Shown here: in pieces, positions 50,628-60,260 of the stretch | Numbering within the stretch: position 1 is the first letter of the stretch | Layout: each line of letters opens with the position of its first letter | NCBI GenBank assembly: GCA_965276755.1 | Contig: OZ255625.1 | Location: forward strand, 2,914,001-2,978,000 | Length of the DNA stretch: 64,000 nucleotides | DNA from: CAJCIS01 sp965276755 | GTDB taxonomy: Bacteria; Pseudomonadota; Alphaproteobacteria; Acetobacterales; Acetobacteraceae | Direction: 5' to 3' | Made by a program: the position numbers and the translations under genes | Notes under the pieces: model-generated | The model's database searches: none | What the model saw: the letters and a program-made list of their open reading frames with translations, nothing else | What the model was told of the DNA's origin: nothing

Positions 50628-52253
50628 ATGCTGCAAATCGACGACCTTGTCTTCAACGCCTGGGGAAGGCGCTTCTTCGACCACGCCACCGTCACCCTCC
50701 CGCTCGCCGCCAAGGTTGGCCTGGTCGGCCGCAACGGCGTGGGCAAATCCACCCTCTTCAAGCTCATCACCGGCGAGCTCTCCCCGGACGGCGGCGAAAT
50801 CGGCGTCCCCCGTGCTGCCACCATCGCCAGCGTCGCCCAGGAACACCCCGCCACCCCGGTCAGCCTGCTGGACACGATCCTCGCCGCCGACACGCAGCGC
50901 CACACCCTGCACACCGAGCTGGAGTCCGCCCCGCCCGAACGCATGGGCGACATCTACGCCCGCCTGATCGAAATCGACGCCGACCGCGCCCCCGCCCGCG
51001 CCAGCGAAATCCTCGCCGGCCTGGGCTTTTCCACCGACGATTTAGCCCGCCCGATGTCGCACTTCTCCGGTGGCTGGCGCATGCGCGTGGCGCTCGCCGC
51101 GGCGCTGTTCGCCGAGCCGGACCTGCTGCTGCTGGACGAACCCACCAACTACCTGGATCTCGAAGGCGCCCTCTGGCTCGAAGCGCGCCTGCGCAAATAC
51201 CCCGGTGCGGCGCTGATCATCAGCCACGATCGCGAATTGCTGAACAACTCCGTCGACGCCATCCTGCACATCCGCGAGGGCAAGCTGGACCTCTACACCG
51301 GCGGCTACGACGATTTCGAAGCTCGCCGCGCCGAAAAATCCCGCTTGCAATCGGCCAGCCGCATGAAGCAGGAAGCCGAGCGCGCCCATTTGCAAAGCTT
51401 CGTCGACCGCTTCCGCGCCAAAGCCAGCAAGGCCGCCCAGGCCCAATCCCGCATGAAGCGCCTGGCCAAGCTGGCGCCGATCGCAGCCGTGATCGAAGAA
51501 CGCGTCGCCCCCTTCACCATCCCCAGCCCCGCACGCCCCCTCGCCCCGCCGCTCATGCGCCTCGAACACGCAAGCGTCGGCTACGGCAACGCCCCGCCCG
51601 TGCTCAGCCGTCTCAACCTCCGCCTGGACATCGATGACCGCATCGGTCTGCTCGGCGTCAACGGCGCCGGCAAATCCACCTTCGCCAAGATGGCCGCCGG
51701 CGCGCTGGGCCTACATTCGGGCACCATGCAGCGAGAGCGCCGCATCCAGGTCGGCTGGTTCCACCAGCACCAGATCGAGGCACTCGACCCCGCCGACACC
51801 CCCCTGGACATCATGCGCCGCGCCCGGGCGGATGACAGCGAAACCCAGCACCGCTCCCGCCTCGCGTCTTTCGGCATCGGTTTCGACAAGCAATCCACCA
51901 CGGTCGAGAACCTCTCCGGCGGCGAGCGCGCCCGCTTGCTGCTCAACCTCGTCGCCATGGCCGCCCCGCATCTGCTGATCCTGGACGAGCCCACCAACCA
52001 CCTCGACATAGACAGCCGCCGCGCCCTGCTGGACGCACTCAACGACTACCAGGGCGCGGTCATCCTGATCACCCATGACCGCTCGCTGATGGAACTCGTC
52101 GCCGATCGCCTGTGGCTGGCGGCGGACGGCACGGTCGTCCCCTTCGAAGGTGACATGGACGACTACGCCCGCCTCGTGCTCGATAGGGCGCGCGGCGTCG
52201 CCCCCAGCCAGGTGCGCGCGCCAAAACCCAAGCGAGGCAAGCGCGCGGCATGA
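50628..52253 (+). CDS. ABC-F family ATP-binding protein
   Basis: A 541-residue soluble protein with two ABC domains: GRNGVGKSTL and GVNGAGKST (Walker A), MSHFSGGWRMR and LSGGERAR (signatures), and LLLLDEPTNYLD and LLILDEPTNHLD. The interdomain linker is charged and helical (residues about 230-285). ABC-F proteins act on the ribosome. This resembles the Uup/YheS branch. It overlaps the next gene by 4 bp. Confidence 0.9.
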   Translation: MLQIDDLVFNAWGRRFFDHATVTLPLAAKVGLVGRNGVGKSTLFKLITGELSPDGGEIGVPRAATIASVAQEHPATPVSLLDTILAADTQRHTLHTELESAPPERMGDIYARLIEIDADRAPARASEILAGLGFSTDDLARPMSHFSGGWRMRVALAAALFAEPDLLLLDEPTNYLDLEGALWLEARLRKYPGAALIISHDRELLNNSVDAILHIREGKLDLYTGGYDDFEARRAEKSRLQSASRMKQEAERAHLQSFVDRFRAKASKAAQAQSRMKRLAKLAPIAAVIEERVAPFTIPSPARPLAPPLMRLEHASVGYGNAPPVLSRLNLRLDIDDRIGLLGVNGAGKSTFAKMAAGALGLHSGTMQRERRIQVGWFHQHQIEALDPADTPLDIMRRARADDSETQHRSRLASFGIGFDKQSTTVENLSGGERARLLLNLVAMAAPHLLILDEPTNHLDIDSRRALLDALNDYQGAVILITHDRSLMELVADRLWLAADGTVVPFEGDMDDYARLVLDRARGVAPSQVRAPKPKRGKRAA

Positions 52254-52561
52254 CGCAGGAAGAACTGAAAGACTGGGCGCTGCGCAACGGCTGGCAGATG
52301 ATTGGAGGCCATCCGAGCCTGACCAAGCCACGCCAGCCCAAGGAGGCGATCGTGCGCATGATCCTCAAGGCGACGGTCGTGCACATCGAGGCGAAAAAAC
52401 CCGCAGGGAAATGGGAAAAGCTGACCGGCCAAAGCTACGGTGCGGTTGTGGCCGACGAAGAAACCGGCGTGCCAAGTGGCCTGGGTCTAGAAACGATCCC
52501 CGGTTTTCGCATGCTGATGCAGGACAACAAGGATCGCCAAGTGTTCGCGGGACTAAAATGA
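52250..52561 (+). CDS. Conserved hypothetical protein
   Basis: A 103-residue protein, MTQEELKDWALRNGWQMIGG, with no membrane segment and mixed charge. Its ATG overlaps the ABC-F stop, so it is co-translated and may work with it. I recognise no family. The frame ends just inside the edge of repeat O. Confidence 0.6.
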   Translation: MTQEELKDWALRNGWQMIGGHPSLTKPRQPKEAIVRMILKATVVHIEAKKPAGKWEKLTGQSYGAVVADEETGVPSGLGLETIPGFRMLMQDNKDRQVFAGLK

Positions 52562-53973
52562 AGACGGGGGGTCTGGGGGGGGCGGCACGCCCCACCCAGT
52601 CTTCGTCTTCGCTTTTCCTCCGCCGAGAAATATCGGGCCTAGGCGGCCTGCTGATCACGCTATCCTGCCTATCCCCCAGCATCGGCGTGTTCGTCGTAGG
52701 CTCGCAAATCCTCCACCAGGTCGGCAGCGGCGCACTGATCTGCCTGCTAGCCGCCGTGCTGCTCAGCCTAGCGGTCGGCGCGGTTTACGCAGAGCTGGGC
52801 TCGGCTTTTCCGCACACCGGCGGCGAATACGCCATGGCCGGCCGCGTTCTCGGCGCGGAGGCGGGCTTTGCAATGCTGGCTACGAATTTAATCGGCTACG
52901 CGATCGCGCTGTCGCTCTCCGGCCTCGGCGTTGCCGATTACCTGCGCGTGATCGCGCCGCATGCCGCCGCCATCCCCGTGGCCCTCGCGGCAATCGTGCT
53001 GGTCACGATCATAGGCGTGCTCAGCGTCAAACTCAACGCGCTGATCACCGGCATTTTCCTCGCCGTCGAAATCCTCTCGCTGCTCGTCACCGCGGCACTC
53101 GGCTTTGCCCACGCCCAAAGCCTGGCCCATGTCGCGCGCATGCTCACCCATCCGCAAATCAGCAACGGCGCCGGTGGCCTGCGCGGCGTGGGCCTGGTCA
53201 CACTTGGCATCGGCGCCTCAGCCGGCATCTACGCGCTGAACGGCTACGGCAGCGTCGTCGCCCTGGGCGAGGAAATTCGCGATGTCCGCGCCCGCATCGG
53301 CCCCGTCATCTACGCCGCAATCGCCCTCGCGGCGATCGTTGAAATCCTGCCGATCCTTGGCATCATCGCCGGCGCGCCCGATCTCGCCGCACTCAGCGCA
53401 TCCGATGCACCCGTGCCGCAATTCCTCGCCAGCGTCGGCGGCCCCACGCTCTCGCTCCTCTTAAGCCTGGCAGTCGCCGCGTCGCTGTTCAACGCCATGA
53501 TCGCCATAGCCCTTATCGGCGCGCGCCAGATTTACGGCTCGGCGCGCGACCGCTCTTGGCCGCTTGCAATAAGCCGCGCGCTGGAGCGTGTGCATCCGCG
53601 ATTCGGCTCACCCTGGGTCGCCACGCTTGCACTCGGCGCGCTGGGGCTTGCCGGCTGCTTCATTCCGCAGGATTTACAATTGGTCATCATCGCCAACGGC
53701 AACGTCGTGATGTACGCCATGCTGTGCGCGGCCGTCATCATCGGCCGCCGCCGCGGCACTACCGCGCGCAGCCAGGCGAAGATGTGGCTATTCCCCTGGC
53801 CGCCAATCCTCGCGCTGGTGGCACTCGCCGGCGTAGTTTGGGTCGATCTGCTCGATCCGCAAACCGGGCGCGCCGGCCTGATCGCGGCACTTGCCGTTGT
53901 GGCCGCGGGCGCGCTTTATGCGAAATTGGCGTTGGGCGGCGATTACGCCATGCATGGGCCGCCTGATGATTAG
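52558..53973 (+). CDS. APC-family amino acid permease
   Basis: A membrane protein of about 471 residues with 12 predicted helices. Homology begins at GLGGLLITLSCLSPSIGVFV. EYAMAGRVLG and a GYGSVVALGEEI stretch are typical of APC transporters. The only ATG upstream is at 52558, inside repeat O, so the first 25 or so residues (KTGGLGGAARPTQSSSS) are repeat-derived. The original start appears lost. Confidence 0.8.
   Translation: MKTGGLGGAARPTQSSSSLFLRREISGLGGLLITLSCLSPSIGVFVVGSQILHQVGSGALICLLAAVLLSLAVGAVYAELGSAFPHTGGEYAMAGRVLGAEAGFAMLATNLIGYAIALSLSGLGVADYLRVIAPHAAAIPVALAAIVLVTIIGVLSVKLNALITGIFLAVEILSLLVTAALGFAHAQSLAHVARMLTHPQISNGAGGLRGVGLVTLGIGASAGIYALNGYGSVVALGEEIRDVRARIGPVIYAAIALAAIVEILPILGIIAGAPDLAALSASDAPVPQFLASVGGPTLSLLLSLAVAASLFNAMIAIALIGARQIYGSARDRSWPLAISRALERVHPRFGSPWVATLALGALGLAGCFIPQDLQLVIIANGNVVMYAMLCAAVIIGRRRGTTARSQAKMWLFPWPPILALVALAGVVWVDLLDPQTGRAGLIAALAVVAAGALYAKLALGGDYAMHGPPDD
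52562..52605. repeat. Family 1 repeat, single arm (copy O)
   Basis: GACGGGGGGTCTGGGGGGGGCGGCACGCCCCACCCAGTC. It forms the start of the permease coding region. Confidence 0.8.
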
Positions 53974-53982
53974 GAAGGAAGG

Positions 53983-54060
53983 TCTTCTTTTTTGAAAAAA
54001 AGAAGCAAAAAACTTTTATCATTCAAAAGTTTTTTGGTCCTTTTTTTCAAAAAAGGACTG
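53983..54060. repeat. Family 2 T/A-rich palindromes, inverted pair
   Basis: CTTCTTTTTTGAAAAAAAGAAG and TCCTTTTTTTCAAAAAAGGA, between the convergent permease and mmcB genes. A bidirectional terminator is plausible. Confidence 0.85.
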
Positions 54061-54069
54061 CTTCCTTCC

Positions 54070-54579
54070 TTACTCGCAAGCGTCCGCAAACACATCCAAC
54101 GGATCGCGCAAATTCTCCAGCCTACATGCCGCAAGCAGCGCAAAACGACACAGTAACGCCCGCCGCCGCGCCGCCGCCATCCGATGCACCGGCGCCGAGC
54201 GCAGCAAAGCCGCCTCCCGCTCCGCCGTCACAATCACCCCCACATCCTCCGGCAGCAACGCCCGCGGAAAATCCGCATCCACCGCAAAATACAGCGCGTC
54301 GGAATAGTCGCGGTACTCTCCCCACTTCGTGTCACACAAAAAATCCGCGGTGCCAGACTTGACCTCCACGCAAACAAAATCCCCATCCGGCCGCAACGCC
54401 AGAATATCCGCCCGACGCCCATTAGGCAGCATCACCTCATGCAGCGGCGCCCACCCCAGATGCCGGCACAGCCGCGCCGCCTCCCGGCGCACCTTCGCCG
54501 TAATCTCGGGCCTGGCGCCCCCTTGGGCGCCGCCCTGCACGCAAGGCAACCCCGCAGCAGGCGAGCAAGACAAATCCAT
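54070..54579 (-). CDS. mmcB: MmcB family DNA repair protein
   Basis: A 169-residue protein of the alphaproteobacterial MmcB family, a PD-(D/E)XK-like nuclease fold linked to DNA damage response. Core: RADILALRPDGDFVCVEVKSG (Asp, Glu, Lys catalytic-type residues), DTKWGEYRDYSDALYFAV. The start is ATG 54579 (MDLSCSPAAG), 51 bp from the divergent oxidase gene. A longer frame beyond 54579 is a shadow. Confidence 0.85.
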   Translation of the reverse strand: MDLSCSPAAGLPCVQGGAQGGARPEITAKVRREAARLCRHLGWAPLHEVMLPNGRRADILALRPDGDFVCVEVKSGTADFLCDTKWGEYRDYSDALYFAVDADFPRALLPEDVGVIVTAEREAALLRSAPVHRMAAARRRALLCRFALLAACRLENLRDPLDVFADACE

Positions 54580-54630
54580 CCCCCACCCTAAACTGCCCCC
54601 ACGCGCAGGAAAACCCGGAGACCATCGGCC

Positions 54631-55824
54631 ATGGACGCCCCCACCCCCACCCCAGCCGCCTTGGCCGCCGCCCCCGGCACCCTGCGCCAGGGCGAAATCT
54701 ACGTCCAAGGCATGCTCCACCAACGCCGCGAGCCCGTCCCCACCCGCCAGCACGAATTGCAAGCCGCAGCGGAAGCCGCCCTGTCCCCCGAAGCCTTCGC
54801 CTACATCGCCGGCAGCGCCGGCCGCGAGGCCACAGCCCAAGCCAATCGCGCCGCCTTCGACCGCCGCCGCATCATCCCCCGCATGCTCCGCGACGTCGGC
54901 GAGCGCGACACCGCCATCACCCTCCTCGGCCGCCCCCGCCCCCACCCGCTTCTGGTCGCCCCCATAGGTGTCCAGGAACTCGCCCACCCGAACGGCGACC
55001 TCGCCACCGCCCGCGCCTGCACCCAGACCCACACACCCATGATCATCAGCAACCAGGCCAGCCACCCGATGGAGGCCGTTGCCGCCGCCATGGCCGACGC
55101 GCCCCGCTGGTTCCAGCTCTACTGGGGCAAGTCCGACGACCTGGTCGCCAGCCTGGTCCGCCGCGCGCAGGCCTGCGGCTGCGAGGCCATCGTCGTCACC
55201 CTGGACACCGCCCTGCTGGGCTGGCGCACCCGAGACCTCGACCTCGGCTACCTCCCCTTCCTGCAAGCCCGCGGCATCGCCCAATACACGTCGGACCCCG
55301 TCTTCCGCGCCATGCTCGCCGACAAGGCGGACGATCCCATGGCCCAAGCCACGCTGTTCATGGGCATCTACTCCAACCCCACCATCACCTGGGACCGCAT
55401 CGCCTTTCTGCGCGGCGTCACGAGCCTGCCGATCATCCTCAAAGGCATCAACCACCCCGCAGATGCCCGCCAGGCGATCCGCACCGGCGTGGATGGCATT
55501 GTGGTCTCCAACCACGGCGGCCGGCAGGTCGATGGCGCCATAGCCGCCCTGGACGCGCTCGAAGGCGTCGCGCGCGAAGTCGCCGGCGCCCTGCCGGTGC
55601 TCTTCGACAGCGGCATCCGCGGTGGCGCCGACGTCTTCAAGGCCATAGCGCTGGGTGCGGACGCAGTGCTCATCGGCCGCCCCTACGTCTACGGCCTGGC
55701 CTTGGCCGGCGAGGCGGGTGTCACCGCCGTCCTGCGCAACATGCTGGCCGAACTCGACCTCACGATGGGCCTCACCGGCTGCCGCAGCATTACCGACGTT
55801 CGCGAGGCAACGCTGATAGGGTAG
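54631..55824 (+). CDS. FMN-dependent alpha-hydroxy-acid oxidase (lactate 2-monooxygenase-like)
   Basis: A 397-residue TIM-barrel flavoenzyme. Motifs: YIAGSAGREATAQANRAAFD, APIGVQELAHPNGDLATARA, PIILKGINHPADARQAI, SNHGGRQVDGAIAALDAL (catalytic His in SNHGGRQ), and SGIRGGADVFKAIALGADAV. It oxidises L-lactate or a related 2-hydroxy acid. The N-terminus fits the lactate 2-monooxygenase group. Confidence 0.87.
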   Translation: MDAPTPTPAALAAAPGTLRQGEIYVQGMLHQRREPVPTRQHELQAAAEAALSPEAFAYIAGSAGREATAQANRAAFDRRRIIPRMLRDVGERDTAITLLGRPRPHPLLVAPIGVQELAHPNGDLATARACTQTHTPMIISNQASHPMEAVAAAMADAPRWFQLYWGKSDDLVASLVRRAQACGCEAIVVTLDTALLGWRTRDLDLGYLPFLQARGIAQYTSDPVFRAMLADKADDPMAQATLFMGIYSNPTITWDRIAFLRGVTSLPIILKGINHPADARQAIRTGVDGIVVSNHGGRQVDGAIAALDALEGVAREVAGALPVLFDSGIRGGADVFKAIALGADAVLIGRPYVYGLALAGEAGVTAVLRNMLAELDLTMGLTGCRSITDVREATLIG

Positions 55825-55829
55825 GAAAG

Positions 55830-55931
55830 AACTGGGGGAGATGTGCCATCCCCCCCAGACCCCCCGTCGATTTCTAAGCGTCGTCTTAAATGATGACGGG
55901 GGGTTTGGGGGGGATGGCACATCCCCCCCAA
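55830..55931. repeat. Family 1 palindromic repeat, full inverted pair (copy P)
   Basis: Two inverted arms with a spacer of about 35 bp, between the convergent oxidase and topoisomerase IB genes. Confidence 0.85.
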
Positions 55932-55941
55932 CTTCTTCTCC

Positions 55942-57045
55942 CTAAGCGGATTTGGCCTTCCTCGTCCTGACCTTCGCCGGCGCCGCCGCGGCCCCCTGCG
56001 CCAGCCGCCGATCCAGAAACGCCGTCACCGCAATCTCCTCCGCGGTCAGCCCAACCCCATCATGCTCCAGCGCATCCTCGGCCCGCGCGCGGATCCCCTC
56101 CAGCAAACTCCCGTCCAGATAAGCGTCGAAAATCGCCGGATGGATATAACATTTCCGGCAAATGCTCGGCGTATTGCCCAGCATCTTGGCCACCGACTCC
56201 ACAGCCCGCAGCACGTTCTTGCGCGCCTTGGCCTTGGTATCGAAATGCTCCAGCTCCGCCAGCGCAATCGCCGCCAGGTTGGTCGCAGCCCACGTGCGGA
56301 AATCCTTGGCCGTAATATCCTCACCCGTAATCTCGCGCAAATAAGCGTTCACGTCATCGGACGTAATCCCATGCGTATGCCCATCGTCATCGAGATACTG
56401 AAACAGATCCTGACCCGACAAATCCGTCAGCTTGCCAATGATGTTGGACAGCCGCCGGTCCTTCAGCTCGATATGCCAGGCTATCCCATGCTTGGCGCGA
56501 AAATCGAACGTCAGCCCCTGCCCGCGCACTTTCACGTGCCGCTGCCGCAGCGTCGTCAACCCAAAGCTCTTGTTGGTCTTGGCATACTCTTCATTGCCAA
56601 TGCGCATCAGCGTGCGTTCCAGCAATCGCACGATCGCCGCCAGCACCTTCTCGCGCGCAAGCCCCGCCAGCCGCAGGTCATGCTCCACCCGCGCGCGGAT
56701 CTTCGGCAGCTCCCGCCCAAAGACCAGCATGCGCGCATATTTGCCCTCATCGCGCACCTCCCGCCAGCGCGTGTGATAACGGTACTGCTTGCGCCCGCGC
56801 GCATCCCGCCCGACGGCCTGGATATGCCCGTTCTCGCTGGGGCAAATCCACACGTCCCGATAGGCCGGCGGAATGGCCAGCTTGCGGATACGTGCAATCG
56901 TGTCCTCATCGGTGATCGGATTGCCATCTGCCGCAAAATAATCCCAGCCTTCCTTCGCGGGGCGGCGGGTGATGCCCGGCTTGGAATCCGAGACGTAGCG
57001 GAGATGGGCGGCGCGGGCGGCTTCTTGGGGGGCCAGGTCGGACAT
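55942..57045 (-). CDS. DNA topoisomerase IB
   Basis: A 367-residue eukaryote-like type IB topoisomerase of the bacterial type. Motifs: IPPAYRDVWICPSENGHIQA, GRDARGRKQYRYHTRW (active-site Arg/Lys), KSFGLTTLRQRHVKV, EDITAKDFRTWAATN, and the catalytic Tyr in SICRKCYIHPAIF. It relaxes supercoils via a 3'-phosphotyrosine intermediate. Confidence 0.92.
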   Translation of the reverse strand: MSDLAPQEAARAAHLRYVSDSKPGITRRPAKEGWDYFAADGNPITDEDTIARIRKLAIPPAYRDVWICPSENGHIQAVGRDARGRKQYRYHTRWREVRDEGKYARMLVFGRELPKIRARVEHDLRLAGLAREKVLAAIVRLLERTLMRIGNEEYAKTNKSFGLTTLRQRHVKVRGQGLTFDFRAKHGIAWHIELKDRRLSNIIGKLTDLSGQDLFQYLDDDGHTHGITSDDVNAYLREITGEDITAKDFRTWAATNLAAIALAELEHFDTKAKARKNVLRAVESVAKMLGNTPSICRKCYIHPAIFDAYLDGSLLEGIRARAEDALEHDGVGLTAEEIAVTAFLDRRLAQGAAAAPAKVRTRKAKSA

Positions 57046-57090
57046 GGGGTCGCAACACGGCCGCCAAACCTAAGTTGCCGGAAGTAAAAG

Positions 57091-57131
57091 GAGCTGGGGG
57101 GAGGGTGCCCCTCCCCCCAGACCCCCCGTCT
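57091..57131. repeat. Family 1 repeat, single arm (copy Q)
   Basis: AGCTGGGGGGAGGGTGCCCC then CTCCCCCCAGACCCCCCGTC. It lies between the topoisomerase start and the SDR stop. Confidence 0.78.
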
Positions 57132-57140
57132 TCAGTTTAG

Positions 57141-57977
57141 TCAGCTGGCTTTGGCGACAGTGCCTTGCGCTTCTACCGACACGTCATTCCATTTCTCCCA
57201 GGTGGCGATCCTTTGCGCGTATTCCCGCCTGGTCATCGGCAAGCCGCCGGCGCCGAAGAAAATACGCAGCGGCGGCTCGGCCGCATCGACCAGCTTGAGA
57301 ATCGCCGGCCCCGTCGCCTCCGGCTCGCCAGGCACGTTGCCGCTCCTGAAAGCCTGGATCTGGGCGCGCGCTGGATCATACGCCGAAATCTCCGTGGCGC
57401 GCTTGGCCGAAGCGCCGCCCCACTCGGTCGCATAGCCGCCAGGCTCGATCAGCGTCACCTTGATGCCAAATCGCCCAACCTCGGCCGCCAGGGACTGGCT
57501 AAAGCCCTCCAGCGCCCATTTGGACGCGTGATACAAACCGATGGTCGGAAATGCATTGACCCCGCCGATCGAGGACACCTGAATAATATGGCCCGAACCC
57601 TGCGCGCGCATATGCGGCAGCGCCGCCTGCGTCACCCACAGCGCGCCAAACAAATTGGTCTCCATCTGCGCGCGCGCTTCCGCCTCGCTCACTTCCTCGA
57701 TCGCACCGAACAACCCATAGCCGGCGTTGTTGACAACAACATCCAGCCGGCCGAACCGCGCCTGCGCCGCGGCAATGGTGGCATCGACCGCCGCCTTGTC
57801 CGTCACGTCCAGCGGCAGCGCGGCGACCAGGTCGCCATAGCGTTCCGCCAACGGCGCAAGCGTCTTGATATCGCGCGCCGTGGCCGCGACCCGATCACCC
57901 CTGGCCAGGGCCGCCTCCGCCCAGACGCGGCCGAAGCCTTTGGAGGTGCCGGTGATGAACCAAACCTTGGATGCCAT
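57141..57977 (-). CDS. SDR-family oxidoreductase
   Basis: A 278-residue classical short-chain dehydrogenase. The cofactor motif is WFITGTSKGFGRVWAEAAL; NNAGYG, the catalytic Ser in VSSIGGV and YHASK follow in order. C-terminal residues suggest an NADP-dependent aldo/keto substrate that cannot be named. The start at 57977 (MASKVWFITG) fits family starts; a longer frame begins at 58037. Confidence 0.85.
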   Translation of the reverse strand: MASKVWFITGTSKGFGRVWAEAALARGDRVAATARDIKTLAPLAERYGDLVAALPLDVTDKAAVDATIAAAQARFGRLDVVVNNAGYGLFGAIEEVSEAEARAQMETNLFGALWVTQAALPHMRAQGSGHIIQVSSIGGVNAFPTIGLYHASKWALEGFSQSLAAEVGRFGIKVTLIEPGGYATEWGGASAKRATEISAYDPARAQIQAFRSGNVPGEPEATGPAILKLVDAAEPPLRIFFGAGGLPMTRREYAQRIATWEKWNDVSVEAQGTVAKAS

Positions 57978-58059
57978 GTTGGGTGCTTTCCTCACACTTC
58001 GTTGGACGAGATTGGCGACGGTCCCGCGCGCGTTCAATGGATGCGCAGGAGTGGCAGAA

Positions 58060-58101
58060 GACCTGGGTGAGGCGTGCCGCCCCCCCCAGACCCCCCGTCT
58101 T
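58060..58101. repeat. Family 1 repeat, single arm (copy R)
   Basis: ACCTGGGTGAGGCGTGCCGC then CCCCCCCAGACCCCCCGTC, in the divergent SDR-hsdM gap. Confidence 0.75.
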
Positions 58102-58157
58102 CAGTTTAGGTCCGCCTTGCGATTGCGGCTCGCGCCCAACTCCGCCAATTTGCCGCA

Positions 58158-60260
58158 ATGACTGCCGACCACCTGACCGACATCGCCGCCTTCGAATCCC
58201 GCCTCTGGAAAATGGCCGACAGCCTCCGCGCCAACTCCAACCTCGCCTCCAACGAATACTTCCTCCCCATCCTCGGCCTGATCTTCCTCCGCCACGCCAC
58301 CACCCGCTTCCACGAGGCCGTGGCCGCCATCGAAGCCGACAAAGCCGCCGGCCGCATGCCCAACCGCCCCCTCGCCCCGGCAGACTTCCAGCGCCGCCGC
58401 GCGCTCATGCTCCCCCAAGCCGCCCACTTCGACACCCTCCTCGCCAAGCGCAAGGATGGCACCCTGGGCGCGGCCATCACCGCGTCAATGGAAGCGGTCG
58501 AAGCCGCCCACCCCCCGCTCGCCGGCCAGCTCCCCCGCGACTACGAACGCTTCGAAGACGACGTGCTCGAAGGCATGCTACGCCTCTTCGACGAACCGGG
58601 CCTTCGCCGCGCCTCGGGTGACGTTTTCGGCCGCATCTACGAATACTTCCTCGCCGAATTCTCCAAGCAGGGCGCGCATGACGGCGGCGAGTTCTTCACC
58701 CCGCCCTCCATCGTGCAAACCATCGTCAACGTCATCGAACCAGATCACGGCATCATCCTCGATCCCGCCTGCGGCTCCGGCGGCATGTTCGTGCAATCCA
58801 GCCACTTCATCGAGCATGTTGGGCAGGACACGATGAAGCGCGTCACCTTCTACGGCCACGAAAAGAACGAAACGACCGCAAAGCTCGCGCAGATCAATCT
58901 CGCCGTGCACGGCCTGCAAGGCACCATCCGCTCCGGCAATGAAGCCATCACCTATTACAAGGACCCGCACGAGCTCGCCGGCAAATGCGACTTCGTCATG
59001 GCCAATCCGCCGTTCAACGTGGACGAAGTGGACGCGGAGAAAGTGCGCACCGACCCGCGCCTGCCCTTCGGCCTGCCAGGCGTGAACAAGGCCAAGCGCG
59101 TCTCCAACGCCAATTATCTTTGGCTGTCCTATTTCTACGCGTACTTGAACGAGAACGGCCGCGCCGGCGTAGTCATGTCTTCGCAAGCCTCCAGCGCGGG
59201 GCGGGACGAGGCATTGGTGCGCCAGAAGCTGGTCGAAACCGGCGCGGTCGATGTCATGATCGATATCCGCAGCAATTTCTTCTACACCCGCACCGTGCCG
59301 TGCCAGTTGTGGTTCTTTGATCGCGCCAAGGCAGGGGACCCGGCGCGCCGCGATCACGTGCTGATGATTGATGCGCGTCGCATCTTTCGCAAGGTGTCGC
59401 GCTCGGTCATGGATTTCAGCCCCGAGCAGCAGAAAAACATCGCGGCTGTCGTCTGGCTGTATCGCGGGCAAACGGACCGCTTTCTGGCGCTCGTCGCGTC
59501 GTATATCGCCGAGGCTGTACGTTTGGGCGAGGCGGCAGCGCCGGCGCTTGACGCCTTTGGAGACGCGCTAGGCAAGCTGACCGCTCTGCTCGAACCCTTC
59601 GCCAAGGTCGAGCGCGCACCCGATCCGTTGGCCGAACCATGGGACGAACTGACCAGCGCCCGAGCCATGCTGGCGTCCGATAGTGCGGCGTTCGCGGCCG
59701 AGGCGGCTGCGCAGGCGAAGAATTGGATAACAGCAGGTCGCGACAACCCCGGGCTGCACGAAGCACGGTCGGCATTGCGTCCTCTGGCGGATCGCTGCCG
59801 GGATCTGACGAAGCAGATTGATCTTGTGGCGAAGCTATGCGGGCGGGTGATCGATGTTGGGGTAAAAGAGCTTGATTTACGGGTTTCGGATGTGTGGGGC
59901 AGTGCTGAGATCACGAAGGCGCGGAAGACCGTGGACCAAACGCGCGCAACCGCCGTCGAGGCGTTGCGGGAGGCAGGCTACTTTGTCCGACAAGCCGACT
60001 GGCTCCAAGAGCATTTTCCGGGCGCCGTTCTGCGGGACGTGGAAGGGTTGACGAAACTGGTGGATCGCCACACCATCGAATCAAATGATTGGAGCCTGAC
60101 GCCGGGTCGTTATGTTGACGCAGCGCCAGAAGAACGAGACTCGGAGTTCGACTTCGAGGACGCACTGCGCGCAATCCACATTGACATTCAAGGCTTGAAC
60201 GAAGAAGCACAAGAACTCGCGAACAGCATAGCAAGAAACTTCGAGGAACTTGTTGTGTGA
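58158..60260 (+). CDS. hsdM: Type I restriction-modification DNA methyltransferase subunit HsdM
   Basis: A 700-residue N6-adenine methyltransferase. The N-terminal HsdM domain starts ESRLWKMADSLRANSNLAS. The SAM motif DPACGSGGMF is near residue 202 and the catalytic NPPF near 283. The C-terminal 250 residues are an extended helical region. It overlaps hsdS by 4 bp. The MTase methylates host DNA and forms part of the restriction complex. Confidence 0.93.
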   Translation: MTADHLTDIAAFESRLWKMADSLRANSNLASNEYFLPILGLIFLRHATTRFHEAVAAIEADKAAGRMPNRPLAPADFQRRRALMLPQAAHFDTLLAKRKDGTLGAAITASMEAVEAAHPPLAGQLPRDYERFEDDVLEGMLRLFDEPGLRRASGDVFGRIYEYFLAEFSKQGAHDGGEFFTPPSIVQTIVNVIEPDHGIILDPACGSGGMFVQSSHFIEHVGQDTMKRVTFYGHEKNETTAKLAQINLAVHGLQGTIRSGNEAITYYKDPHELAGKCDFVMANPPFNVDEVDAEKVRTDPRLPFGLPGVNKAKRVSNANYLWLSYFYAYLNENGRAGVVMSSQASSAGRDEALVRQKLVETGAVDVMIDIRSNFFYTRTVPCQLWFFDRAKAGDPARRDHVLMIDARRIFRKVSRSVMDFSPEQQKNIAAVVWLYRGQTDRFLALVASYIAEAVRLGEAAAPALDAFGDALGKLTALLEPFAKVERAPDPLAEPWDELTSARAMLASDSAAFAAEAAAQAKNWITAGRDNPGLHEARSALRPLADRCRDLTKQIDLVAKLCGRVIDVGVKELDLRVSDVWGSAEITKARKTVDQTRATAVEALREAGYFVRQADWLQEHFPGAVLRDVEGLTKLVDRHTIESNDWSLTPGRYVDAAPEERDSEFDFEDALRAIHIDIQGLNEEAQELANSIARNFEELVV

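Noticed and set aside
54580..55920. Long minus-strand extension of mmcB across the FMN oxidase gene
   Set aside because: The extension is antisense to the oxidase and repeat P; MmcB homology starts after 54579.
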